A DNA stretch of 47,853 nt, taken from positions 1 to 47,853 of the forward strand of contig JAUNCZ010000023.1 of assembly GCA_030526405.1 (NCBI GenBank), in the 5' to 3' direction. The position numbers and the translations under genes are program-made. The DNA comes from Lachnospiraceae bacterium (lineage in GTDB: Bacteria > Bacillota > Clostridia > Lachnospirales > Lachnospiraceae). Of this stretch, positions 33,388-41,435 are shown one piece after another; positions within the stretch are counted from its first letter, which is position 1, and every line of letters begins with the position of its first letter. The notes beneath the pieces are model-generated. The model worked only from the letters and a program-made list of their open reading frames with translations. It was not told the DNA's origin and searched no databases.

Positions 33388-34992
33388 TTATGTATTCTTG
33401 CAGTCCAGCGCCGCCTGGATCAGGCCCCTGAACAGCGGATGGGGAACATCCGGTCTTGATTTGAATTCCGGATGTGCCTGTGTTGCCAGGAAAAATGGAT
33501 GATCTGCAAGCTCGATCATCTCCACAATTCTTCCGTCAGGCGAAATTCCTGAAAGAAGCATTCCGCTCTGCTGCAGCTGCTGTCTGTAATCATTGTTTAC
33601 TTCATATCTGTGGCGATGCCGCTCATGGATCAGTTCTGCTCCGTACAGCGCCCTTGCCTTTGATCCCTCTTTAAGGCTACATGGGTAGGATCCAAGTCTC
33701 AGGGTTCCTCCCAGATTTTCTACACCCTCCTGCTCCGGCATCAGATGGATTACAGGATCCGGTGTGTCAGGATCCAGCTCAATGCTGTGGGCCCCGGTGA
33801 GGCCAACTACATTTCTGGCAAACTCCACAATGGCCAGCTGCATTCCAAGGCACAGTCCCAGGAAGGGGATTCCCTTTGTTCTCGCATACCGGATGGCCCG
33901 GATCTTGCCCTCGGTACCCCTTGTTCCGAAGCCTCCCGGAACCAGGATTCCGTCTGCATCTCCCAGCAGTTCCTCCTCTGTCTCCTCATTCAGCTCCTCT
34001 GAATCAATCCATTTGATAGTTACACTGCATTTTTCCGCTGTGCCTGCATGGCGGATGGCCTCTGCCACACTTAAGTAGGCATCGTGGAGAGTGACATATT
34101 TTCCCACCAGTGCGATGGTGGCTGTATGCTCCGGATGGTGGAGATTGTGCAGCATCTGCTTCCACTCTGTAAGATCCGGCTCCGGACAGGGAAGCTGGAG
34201 ACAGTCACATACTGCCTTTGCCAGATTTTCCTGCTCCATCATCATGGGAACCTCATAGAGTGATGCTGCATCCAGATTCTCCAGTACATGCTCCGGCTTT
34301 ACATTGCAGAACTGTGCGATTTTTGCCCGGAGACCCTTCTCCAGAGGATAATCGGATCTGCACACCAGGATATCCGGCCACAGTCCCATGCTCTGAAGAC
34401 TTTTTACACTCATCTGGGTAGGCTTTGTCTTCAGCTCTCCGGAGGCTTTGATGTAAGGAACCAGTGTTACCTCAATTACGATGGCATTTTCCCGGCCCAC
34501 CTCCAGCTGGAACTGTCGAATGGCTTCCAGAAATGGCTGGCTCTCGATGTCTCCCACGGTTCCACCAATCTCGATGATGGAGATGGTTTCCTCATCCTCT
34601 GTCTTTGCCTTATAGAATCGGTCCTTGATCTCATTGGTGATATGGGGAATTACCTGTACGGTGCCACCGCCGTAGTCTCCGTGGCGTTCTTTATTCAGAA
34701 CTGACCAGTAAATCTTTCCTGTTGTAACGTTGGAATTGAAGTCCAGGTTTTCATTAATAAAGCGCTCATAATGTCCCAGATCCAGGTCTGTCTCTGTTCC
34801 GTCATCGGTGACAAACACCTCACCGTGCTGAATGGGGTTCATGGTTCCCGGATCCATATTGATGTACGGATCAAATTTCTGCATGGTCACATGATAACCT
34901 CTTGCTTTCAGCAGTCTTCCAAGAGATGCTGCCGTGATTCCTTTTCCCAGACCGGATACAACTCCGCCTGTAACGAATACATATTTAACCAT
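33388..34992 (-). CDS. pyrG: CTP synthase
   Basis: A 534-residue enzyme that aminates UTP to CTP with glutamine. [20 protein letters not shown] is the P-loop of the synthase domain; the second half is a class I amidotransferase with [18 protein letters not shown] (catalytic Cys) and [12 protein letters not shown] (catalytic His-x-Glu). I start at ATG 34992 ([10 protein letters not shown]), which has GAGAGGA upstream; the frame is open much further through the leader, but that part is the attenuator region. It sits behind a terminator-type leader with the AAAGGC hexaloop. Confidence 0.97.
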   Translation of the reverse strand: MVKYVFVTGGVVSGLGKGITAASLGRLLKARGYHVTMQKFDPYINMDPGTMNPIQHGEVFVTDDGTETDLDLGHYERFINENLDFNSNVTTGKIYWSVLNKERHGDYGGGTVQVIPHITNEIKDRFYKAKTEDEETISIIEIGGTVGDIESQPFLEAIRQFQLEVGRENAIVIEVTLVPYIKASGELKTKPTQMSVKSLQSMGLWPDILVCRSDYPLEKGLRAKIAQFCNVKPEHVLENLDAASLYEVPMMMEQENLAKAVCDCLQLPCPEPDLTEWKQMLHNLHHPEHTATIALVGKYVTLHDAYLSVAEAIRHAGTAEKCSVTIKWIDSEELNEETEEELLGDADGILVPGGFGTRGTEGKIRAIRYARTKGIPFLGLCLGMQLAIVEFARNVVGLTGAHSIELDPDTPDPVIHLMPEQEGVENLGGTLRLGSYPCSLKEGSKARALYGAELIHERHRHRYEVNNDYRQQLQQSGMLLSGISPDGRIVEMIELADHPFFLATQAHPEFKSRPDVPHPLFRGLIQAALDCKNT

Positions 34993-35019
34993 AGTGTCCT
35001 CTCCCTCTGAAAAATCATG

Positions 35020-35063
35020 AAAAAAAGCGTCAGATATCCTGTTGATACTCTGACGCCTTTGTC
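35020..35063 (-). promoter_or_regulatory. pyrG leader attenuator with AAAGGC hexaloop
   Basis: In transcript sense, GAC-AAAGGC-GTC (complement of 35052-35063) can form a small hexaloop hairpin. Its 3' half also forms the 5' arm of a 12-bp terminator (GCGTCAGAGTATC with GATATCTGACGC, complement of 35027-35055) followed by TTTTTTT. The two folds exclude each other. The hexaloop stem is only 3 bp here, the weakest of the set. A possible promoter (TTCATT, 16 bases, TATACA) lies just upstream. Confidence 0.7.
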
Positions 35064-35206
35064 CTGCATAGTTTATTTTGTTGTATATTTCTGTGTGTAA
35101 CTTAATGAATTCAAGTCTACGCTTGCGGAGACTTGGCGCGCGATTCTGGTCAGCTTTAGCTGACATCTTCCTAAGCTGTTTCTTCTATATTAAAGATATT
35201 TGAACC
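35064..35206 (-). other. Spacer between purF and pyrG
   Basis: Besides the putative pyrG promoter it holds two small stem-loops: caagtct/agacttg (about 35110-35133) and gtcagct/agctgac (about 35149-35164). No gene is seen. Confidence 0.5.
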
Positions 35207-36610
35207 TCAATCTTCCTGCTCCTGGCCCGGCACTTCTGTGGGATAGATTCCATCGAAGCATGCCTTGCAAAGGGGCAGATCATTCACAGTTCCGGCCAGA
35301 TCCTCCAGTCTCATATATCCCAGTGAATCGGCACCGATCATCTGACAGATTTCCTCCTCTGTCATCTTCTGGGCGATGAGCTGGGAATTATCCGGCACAT
35401 CTGTTCCGTAATAACAGGGGTATAAGAATGGCGGTGAGCAGATTCTCACATGCACCTCCAGGGCTCCTGCTTCCCTTAACAGACGGATCAGATTTGCAAT
35501 GGTGGTGCCTCGCACGATGGAATCATCGATCAGCACCATTCGCTTGCCCCTCACCGCATCCTCCAGCACATTCAGTTTCATGTGAACGGATGCTTCTCTC
35601 TCCTTCTGGGTGGGCTTGATAAAGGTTCTTCCTATATAACTGTTCTTGTAAAATGCCTGCACACAGGGGATTCCTGCCCTGTCTGCGTAGCCTGCAGCAG
35701 CGGTAAGTCCTGATTCCGGAACACCGGCCACAATGTCCGCCTCCACCGGATAGGCATCTGCCAGTGCCTGGCCTCCCTTGAATCTGGCCTTGTAGACGCT
35801 GACCTGATCCAGCTTTGAATCCAGTCTTGCAAAATAGATATATTCAAATACACAGTGGGCCGGTTTTCTGCCGCACATGGAGGTATCTGATTCCAGTCCC
35901 TTTTTGGAAATCTTCACGATTTCTCCAGGAAGCACATCTCTTACAAACTCTGCACCCACCGCCTTCAATGCACAGCTCTCAGATGCCAGCACCCAGCCGG
36001 TGTCTGTTTTACCGATACAAAGAGGCTTCAGTCCAAGGGGATCTCTCACCGCCACCAGCTTTCTGGGACTCATGATCAGCAGAGCATAGCCACCTTCCAG
36101 ATAGGAAACAGTTCTTCTTACCGCCTCCTCAATGGATCTGGATTCAGATCGCATTCTGGCCAGAAGCATCTGGATCACCTCTGTATCGGTGGTGGCGTGG
36201 AATGCATAGCCGTGATTCATCAGCATTTCCTTCAGTTCAGCGGCATTCACCAGGTTGCCGTTGTGCACCAGTCCAAGAGTACCTTTCTGATAGAAGCAGG
36301 TAAAGGGCTGGGCATTCACAGCTGTGCTGTCCCCTGTGGTGGAGTATCGCACATGACCGATTCCGATATTGCCCGGAAGCTCATCCAGCTTTTTCTGGCT
36401 GAACACCTCGGTAACCAGTCCCATCTCTTTTCTTAAAGCGATATTTCCTCTGGGGCCTGTGCTGCTGCATACAGCAATTCCCGCTGCCTCCTGTCCTCTG
36501 TGCTGCAGAGAAAGAAGACCATAATAAATATCATGGGCCACATCCTGTCTGACACTGTCCCAGACACCGAATACGCCACATTCCTCTTTCAATTTATCAT
36601 CTGTAAACAT
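35207..36610 (-). CDS. purF: Amidophosphoribosyltransferase
   Basis: A 467-residue enzyme that starts purine synthesis by transferring glutamine nitrogen to PRPP. A 10-residue propeptide precedes Cys11 (KEECGVFGVW), the N-terminal nucleophile of the class II amidotransferase domain; QHRGQEAAGI and GHVRYSTTGD follow. The PRTase domain has MVLIDDSIVRGTTIANLI, the PRPP loop with its acidic pair intact. Cysteines in CGRKPAHC and near the C-terminus fit the Fe-S-containing Bacillus-type enzyme. AAGGAG lies 8 bases before the ATG. No other purine gene is present, so its grouping follows glutamine use rather than pathway. Confidence 0.95.
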   Translation of the reverse strand: MFTDDKLKEECGVFGVWDSVRQDVAHDIYYGLLSLQHRGQEAAGIAVCSSTGPRGNIALRKEMGLVTEVFSQKKLDELPGNIGIGHVRYSTTGDSTAVNAQPFTCFYQKGTLGLVHNGNLVNAAELKEMLMNHGYAFHATTDTEVIQMLLARMRSESRSIEEAVRRTVSYLEGGYALLIMSPRKLVAVRDPLGLKPLCIGKTDTGWVLASESCALKAVGAEFVRDVLPGEIVKISKKGLESDTSMCGRKPAHCVFEYIYFARLDSKLDQVSVYKARFKGGQALADAYPVEADIVAGVPESGLTAAAGYADRAGIPCVQAFYKNSYIGRTFIKPTQKEREASVHMKLNVLEDAVRGKRMVLIDDSIVRGTTIANLIRLLREAGALEVHVRICSPPFLYPCYYGTDVPDNSQLIAQKMTEEEICQMIGADSLGYMRLEDLAGTVNDLPLCKACFDGIYPTEVPGQEQED

Positions 36611-36672
36611 ATTCTTACTCCTTTGCAGAGTTCTTTTTTTAAAAAGTTTTTATGCTAGTGCTGTCGCGCTAT

Positions 36673-36726
36673 AAAAAAAGAAAAGCAAAGACACCTCGAC
36701 CCTGAGTCAAAGCGCCTTTGCTTTTC
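36673..36726 (-). promoter_or_regulatory. purF leader attenuator with AAAGGC hexaloop
   Basis: In transcript sense, AAAGC-AAAGGC-GCTTT (complement of 36709-36724) forms a 5-bp hexaloop hairpin at the very 5' end of the RNA. The same 5' bases alternatively pair with CTTTGCTTTTC downstream to make a long terminator stem, followed by TTTTTTT (complement of 36673-36679). The two structures are mutually exclusive, as required for an antitermination switch. Confidence 0.8.
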
Positions 36727-36735
36727 ATGGTTTAG

Positions 36736-36764
36736 AGTATAACCACAAAAGCAGAATATGTCAA
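36736..36764 (-). promoter_or_regulatory. Sigma-A promoter of purF
   Basis: On the minus strand, TTGACA (complement of 36759-36764), 17 bases, then TATACT (complement of 36736-36741): a consensus-class promoter. Transcription should begin about 10-15 bases before the hexaloop hairpin. Confidence 0.9.
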
Positions 36765-36811
36765 TACACTAAAGTGGAAAAATACCACCATTCCCAGGCC
36801 TGTGCTTTTGG

Positions 36812-36858
36812 CAAAACAACGAAAGCAGCAGACGCATCTGCATCTGCCACTTTCGTTT
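36812..36858 (-). terminator. Terminator between amt-PII and purF
   Basis: A long hairpin (36818-36835 with 36840-36858, few mismatches) is followed on the minus strand by GTTTTG. It should end the amt transcript upstream of the purF promoter. The rest of 36859-37086 holds an A/T hairpin near 37045-37080 and no gene. Confidence 0.75.
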
Positions 36859-37086
36859 GGTAAATATTTTTTCAAAAAGGAAGGTTATGTATTTCAAAGA
36901 CGGGACCTCAGCCTGATCTGATTCGGACGAGGATGTTAGTTATACGTAGTATACCGGAAAGAACAACTATTATAATTGAATCAGATCCTGCCCGTTTAAG
37001 AAGCCCCGCCTCAGAAAGCGTGTTTTGTATTCCAGGTCAGCTTTCTTTTTTACTAAGAAGCTGTAACCTTTCAGTAAAAAGTGATA

Positions 37087-38850
37087 TCAGAACTCCACAT
37101 CCAGAAGAGCATCCATATTCTCTTCACCGGTACGTACTTTCACGACTTTGCCTACATTGACAACGAAGATCTTTCCGTCACCGATATGGCCTGTGTAAAG
37201 GGCTTTTTTAGCTGCCTCGATCACAGTATCAAGTGGAATATTTCCGATTACAACGTCTACCTGAACCTTTGGAAGCAGAGTTGCATCCATCTCAACTCCA
37301 CGGTAGCGCTCGCCGGCACCCTTCTGCATACCACAGCCCATAACCTGTGTCACTGTCATTCCGGTGACACCGATGGCATTCATGGCATCCTTCAGTGCAT
37401 CGAAACGTCCCAGTTTTGCGATGATTGTTACTTTATACATACCTGTATCCAGGTCAGGACCTTTCACAACAGGTACAACGGCATCTTTCTGAACTTTGGA
37501 AGCTCTGTCATATTCCTCAGCTCCAACGAAGGTGTTCTCATTCTCAGAGAATGTCATGCTGCTGGAGGATACATCCATGATCTGGAATCCGGAATATGCA
37601 CTTGGAAGACCATGCTCTGTGGAATCGAGACCTTTGATCTCCTCCTCCTCAGTAACACGAAGGCCGATGGTTGCTTTAATAATAGAAAATGCAATGGTAA
37701 TAGTTACTACTGTCCAGAGAATTGTGATTCCCATACCGCCCAGCTGTTTGATCATCTGACCAAAGCCGCCGCCGTAGAAGAGTCCCTCCTGAATGCCTGC
37801 TAAAGCAAAACCAGGAGCTGTCTCAGTTGCGAAAAGACCAACTGCCAGTGTACCCCAGATACCGTTCATCATATGAACTGCCACTGCACCAACAGGATCG
37901 TCTACATGTACCACATTATCTGTGAACCATACACCGAATACTACAAGAAGACCAGCTACAAAACCGATCACTGCTGCACCTGCACAGTCTGTTACATCAC
38001 AAGGAGCTGTGATGGCTACCAGACCTGCCAGCGAAGCGTTGAGACACATGGAAACATCAGGTTTTCCGTATTTGATCCATGTAAATGCCATACAGGTTAC
38101 TGTTGCCACTGCAGGAGCTACTGTTGTTGTAAGGAATACAGATCCCAGTGTAGGGATGTCAGTTGCTGCTGCACCGTTGAATCCATACCAGCCAAGCCAG
38201 AGGATAAATACACCAAGGGCTGCGATAACCAGGTTGTGTCCCGGGAAGGCATTTACTTTAGTGATTTTTCCGTTTTTATCTTTTACGAATTTACCGATAC
38301 GAGGTCCAAGCATGTAAGCACCGATCAGGGCACAGATACCGCCTACCATATGGATACAGTTGGAACCTGCATAATCGTGGAAGCCCCACTGTGCCAGGAA
38401 TCCGCCGCCCCATACCCAATGGGCCTCGATTGGATAGATCACTGCAGAAATCACTGCAGAATAGATACAGTAAGAAGAGAATTTTGTTCTCTCAGCCATG
38501 GAACCTGATACGATGGTTGCTGTGGTGGCACAGAATACCAGGTTGAATACGAAGGATGAGTAATCAAAATTTCCGTAGCTTGTAAACACATCAAAGGAGA
38601 ACTTTCCGGCGAATCCGCCCAGCATGTTCTCACCCAGCATCAGGGAAGATCCAATAATGAACCACATCACTGTACCGATACAGAAGTCCATCAGGTTCTT
38701 CATAAGAATATTTCCTGAGTTCTTTGCTCTTGTGAAGCCTGCCTCGCACATGGCGAATCCGGCCTGCATCCAAAATACCAGCGCTGCTCCGATCAGGAAC
38801 CAGACGCCATACACTTCACTGGAAATAGCGCTCTGAATAATATCTGTCAT
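37087..38850 (-). CDS. Ammonium transporter fused to a P-II signalling domain
   Basis: A 587-residue fusion. Residues 1 to about 405 are an Amt channel of eleven helices: FAMCEAGFTRAKNSGNIL, the first pore His in NCIHMVGGICALIGAY and the second in VHMMNGIWGTLAVGLF are conserved. A linker of about 60 residues leads to a P-II (GlnK) domain from about residue 471. Its T-loop reads KGAGERYRGVEMDA: the Tyr of Y-R-G is kept, but the uridylylated Tyr51 position of enteric P-II is Met521. The C-terminal B-loop GHIGDGKIFV, which binds ATP, is intact. Separate GlnK normally plugs AmtB in ammonium excess; here the plug is covalently tethered. Preceded by a hexaloop attenuator. Confidence 0.95.
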   Translation of the reverse strand: MTDIIQSAISSEVYGVWFLIGAALVFWMQAGFAMCEAGFTRAKNSGNILMKNLMDFCIGTVMWFIIGSSLMLGENMLGGFAGKFSFDVFTSYGNFDYSSFVFNLVFCATTATIVSGSMAERTKFSSYCIYSAVISAVIYPIEAHWVWGGGFLAQWGFHDYAGSNCIHMVGGICALIGAYMLGPRIGKFVKDKNGKITKVNAFPGHNLVIAALGVFILWLGWYGFNGAAATDIPTLGSVFLTTTVAPAVATVTCMAFTWIKYGKPDVSMCLNASLAGLVAITAPCDVTDCAGAAVIGFVAGLLVVFGVWFTDNVVHVDDPVGAVAVHMMNGIWGTLAVGLFATETAPGFALAGIQEGLFYGGGFGQMIKQLGGMGITILWTVVTITIAFSIIKATIGLRVTEEEEIKGLDSTEHGLPSAYSGFQIMDVSSSSMTFSENENTFVGAEEYDRASKVQKDAVVPVVKGPDLDTGMYKVTIIAKLGRFDALKDAMNAIGVTGMTVTQVMGCGMQKGAGERYRGVEMDATLLPKVQVDVVIGNIPLDTVIEAAKKALYTGHIGDGKIFVVNVGKVVKVRTGEENMDALLDVEF

Positions 38851-38866
38851 AATAATTTCCTCCTCC

Positions 38867-38923
38867 TATATGAAAAGGCACATAAGTCGGAGTAACTCTC
38901 CTTCCTATGCGCCTTTGCATATC
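38867..38923 (-). promoter_or_regulatory. amt leader attenuator with AAAGGC hexaloop
   Basis: In transcript sense, TATGC-AAAGGC-GCATA (complement of 38906-38921) is a 5-bp hexaloop hairpin. The alternative fold pairs AAAGGCGCATA with TATGTGCCTTT, enclosing a GGAG/CTCC hairpin and ending in TTTT, and its 3' side reaches the ribosome site. I see no convincing promoter in the 154-base gap after glnN, so the amt mRNA may come by read-through. Confidence 0.75.
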
Positions 38924-39004
38924 TTACATTTATTCTGTTTTAACCTGCAGCCAAGGAATCACTTGCAATCCTCTTCGCTGCCTGTAGTGGTTTAAACATT
39001 CTGT

Positions 39005-41104
39005 TTATACGTAGAACAGCATATCTGTGTAGGTTGGATATGGCATGAACTCGTCTGGCATATAAACCTCCAGCTCATCTGCTGTTGCTCTTGCTGCCTC
39101 CATGGCCGGGATCACGCTGTCATGGTAGAAGAAAGACAGTGCCTCCAGATCCTCTTCCATGGACTCTGCCTCTGCCACCAGCACATCCAGCTTGTCAGTG
39201 AGAACTGCCAGCTCCTCATAGAGAGAAGTGAGTTTCTCCAGTTTTTTCTCCACAGATGCACAGCTGATGGATGCTGCAACGGATTTTTTCACTGCGATGG
39301 ATGCTGCAAGGCTGTCTGTGTATTTCAGTACTGCAGGCATGAACTCCTGATACAGCATGGTCAGCATGGTCTTTCCTTCAATATGAAGGGTCTTGCAGTA
39401 TTTCTCCAGCTTGATCTCATGACGGGAATTCATCTCAGCCTCTGTATAAACTCCATGTTTTGTGAAGAGCTCTACGTTCTTCTGATCCAGGAATTTTGGC
39501 AGAACCTCTGGTGTGGAGCGCAGGTTGTACAGGCCTCTTCTCTCAGCCTCCTGTACCCACTCATCAGAATAGCCGTTTCCGTTGAAGATAACTCTCTTGT
39601 GAGCGATGATGGTATCGCGGATCAGATCATGAACCGCTTTCTCCATCTGGTCTTCCGGTGTTCCCTCCAGTTTTGCAGAGAACTGACTTAAAATCTCTGC
39701 AACTGCTGTGTTGAGGATCGTGTTCGGTCCTGCCACAGAAGCTGCAGAGCCGAGGGAGCGGAATTCAAATTTATTTCCTGTAAATGCAAATGGGGATGTT
39801 CTGTTTCTGTCTGTGGTATCTCTTGTGAAATGAGGGATAACCTTAGCACCCATTTCCATGCTTACTTTCTCACTGGTGTGGAAGAACTCGTCCTTCTCAA
39901 TGGACTCGATCACTGCAGTCAGCTCATCACCCAGGAAAATGGAGATGATGGCCGGTGGAGCCTCATTTGCTCCCAGACGATGATCATTTCCTGCACTTGC
40001 TACGGAAAGTCTCATCAGATCTGCATAATCATCCACTGCCTTGATCACTGCTGCCAGGAATACCAGGAACTGTGTATTCTCAGCTGGTGTTTTTCCAGGA
40101 TCAAGCAGGTTTACACCTGTATTTGTGGTCATGGACCAGTTGTTATGTTTTCCGGATCCGTTGATTCCGGCAAACGGCTTCTCATGAAGGAGACATACAT
40201 ATCCATGTCTCTCTGCAACCTTTTTCATCATTTCCATGGTGAGCTGGTTGTGATCAACAGCCACGTTTGTTGTATCAAAGATCGGTGCAAGCTCATGCTG
40301 ACATGGCGCCACCTCGTTGTGTTTAGTTTTAGCAGGAATTCCCAGCTTCCACAGCTCCTCGTCCAGGTCTTTCATATACTCGGAAACTCTTGTTTTCAGC
40401 ATTCCGAAGTAATGATCCTCCATCTCCTGTCCCTTTGGAGCCGGTGCGCCAAGAAGAGTACGTCCTGTGAATACCAGGTCTCTTCTCTTTTTGAAATCCT
40501 CTTTATTAATCAGGAAATACTCCTGCTCAGGACCTACTGTAGTCATAACACTGTTTACAGATGTATTTCCGATGATTCTCAGAAGTTTTGTAGCCTCCTT
40601 GCTCAGAGCGTCCATGGAACGAAGCAGCGGTGTTTTCTTATCCAGAGCCTCTCCACTGTAGGAACAGAAGGCTGTTGGAATGCAAAGTGTTCCATCCTTA
40701 ATAAATGCAGGAGAGGTAGGATCCCATGCTGTATAGCCCCTTGCCTCACAGGTAGCTCGAAGTCCACCGGAAGGGAAGGAAGAAGCATCCGGCTCACCCT
40801 TTACCAGCTCTTTGCCGGAGAACTCCATCAGCACTCCGCCATTCTCAGTTGGTGAGATGAAGCTGTCATGTTTCTCAGCAGTGAAGCCTGTCAGCGGCTG
40901 GAACCAATGTGTAAAATGTGTAGCTCCATTCTCAACTGCCCACTCCTTCATGGCAACTGCCACTGCATTGGCCACATCGATCTCCAGATGAGTGTTCTGC
41001 TCGATTGTTTTGCGAAGGGCTTTATATACGTCCTTCGGCAGCTTTGTTCTCATTACTTTGTCGTTGAATACAAGACTTCCATACATTTCTGGTACGTTTT
41101 TCAT
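39005..41104 (-). CDS. glnN: Glutamine synthetase, type III
   Basis: A 699-residue GS III, the large class found in Bacteroides, cyanobacteria and Clostridia. Markers include the N-terminal MKNVPEMYGSLVFND, PEQEYFLINKEDF, KHNEVAPCQHELAPIFD, LLHEKPFAGINGSGKHNNWS and NRTSPFAFTGNKFEFRSLG with the active-site Arg. The start is ATG 41104, 7 bases after AGGAGG; a longer frame runs through the attenuator and is not used. It makes glutamine from glutamate and ammonium. The upstream control region has a strong promoter and two attenuators in series, the most elaborate in the cluster. Confidence 0.96.
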   Translation of the reverse strand: MKNVPEMYGSLVFNDKVMRTKLPKDVYKALRKTIEQNTHLEIDVANAVAVAMKEWAVENGATHFTHWFQPLTGFTAEKHDSFISPTENGGVLMEFSGKELVKGEPDASSFPSGGLRATCEARGYTAWDPTSPAFIKDGTLCIPTAFCSYSGEALDKKTPLLRSMDALSKEATKLLRIIGNTSVNSVMTTVGPEQEYFLINKEDFKKRRDLVFTGRTLLGAPAPKGQEMEDHYFGMLKTRVSEYMKDLDEELWKLGIPAKTKHNEVAPCQHELAPIFDTTNVAVDHNQLTMEMMKKVAERHGYVCLLHEKPFAGINGSGKHNNWSMTTNTGVNLLDPGKTPAENTQFLVFLAAVIKAVDDYADLMRLSVASAGNDHRLGANEAPPAIISIFLGDELTAVIESIEKDEFFHTSEKVSMEMGAKVIPHFTRDTTDRNRTSPFAFTGNKFEFRSLGSAASVAGPNTILNTAVAEILSQFSAKLEGTPEDQMEKAVHDLIRDTIIAHKRVIFNGNGYSDEWVQEAERRGLYNLRSTPEVLPKFLDQKNVELFTKHGVYTEAEMNSRHEIKLEKYCKTLHIEGKTMLTMLYQEFMPAVLKYTDSLAASIAVKKSVAASISCASVEKKLEKLTSLYEELAVLTDKLDVLVAEAESMEEDLEALSFFYHDSVIPAMEAARATADELEVYMPDEFMPYPTYTDMLFYV

Positions 41105-41127
41105 AGGGTTTCCTCCTCGTCCCCGGT

Positions 41128-41186
41128 AAAGAAAAGGGCCCCAGATCAGTCGGCGGATCCGACTCAATCTGAAGCCCCTTTGCTTC
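41128..41186 (-). promoter_or_regulatory. glnN leader, second attenuator (AAAGGG hexaloop)
   Basis: In transcript sense, GAAGC-AAAGGG-GCTTC (complement of 41171-41186) forms the hexaloop hairpin. Alternatively AAAGGGGCTTCAGAT pairs with ATCTGGGGCCCTTT, enclosing GAGTCGG/CCGACT, and ends in TTTTCTTT (terminator). Loop position 6 changes from C to G relative to the other copies, while A1 and G4 are kept. Confidence 0.8.
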
Positions 41187-41249
41187 CGGTAAAATATTTT
41201 TATTATTCAAAATGGAACAGTGTTCCAGTCACTGTTCTAAATAAAACAG

Positions 41250-41290
41250 AAAAAGCGCTCTGGAAGTATCTTCCAAAGCGCCTTTGCTTT
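41250..41290 (-). promoter_or_regulatory. glnN leader, first attenuator (AAAGGC hexaloop)
   Basis: In transcript sense, AAAGC-AAAGGC-GCTTT (complement of 41275-41290) lies at the 5' end of the RNA. It overlaps an 11-bp terminator stem, GCGCTTTGGAA with TTCCAGAGCGC, followed by TTTTT (complement of 41250-41254). Confidence 0.82.
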
Positions 41291-41301
41291 TCATGTTTAG
41301 T

Positions 41302-41330
41302 ACTATAAACCATTAAATCACTGTTGTCAA
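41302..41330 (-). promoter_or_regulatory. Sigma-A promoter of glnN
   Basis: On the minus strand, TTGACA (complement of 41325-41330), 17 bases, then TATAGT (complement of 41302-41307). About 13 bases later the first hexaloop hairpin begins. The sequence from the -10 onward is strikingly like that of purF. Confidence 0.9.
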
Positions 41331-41380
41331 CCACATAAATTGTATTAATATCAATACAATTTATCATTTTCTTTGTGGTT
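41329..41380. promoter_or_regulatory. Nested inverted repeat abutting the glnN -35 box (operator candidate)
   Basis: Inner arms aaattgtatt (41337-41346) and aatacaattt (41353-41362) are a perfect 10-bp dyad. Outer arms aaccaca (41329-41335) and tgtggtt (41374-41380) form a second dyad, the left one touching the -35 box. No U-tract follows on either strand, so a protein-binding site is more likely than a terminator. It resembles but does not match the TnrA/GlnR box (TGTNAN7TNACA). Confidence 0.65.
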
Positions 41381-41435
41381 AAAGTGCAAGTCACAGAGAA
41401 TCCCGCCTGCACTTCTGCCAGGGGCATCAAATACC

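Noticed and set aside
34993..35166. N-terminal extension of pyrG
   Set aside because: It reads through the attenuator hairpin, and the ATG at 34992 has a proper ribosome site and matches the family start.
41022..41210. Small gene in the glnN leader
   Set aside because: It spans the second attenuator and the glnN start in a different frame, without a ribosome site.
34992..41290. Known cyanobacterial-type glutamine riboswitch (glnA RNA / downstream-peptide)
   Set aside because: The core sequence and three-helix junction of that class are not seen; the short hexaloop hairpins fit ANTAR targets better.
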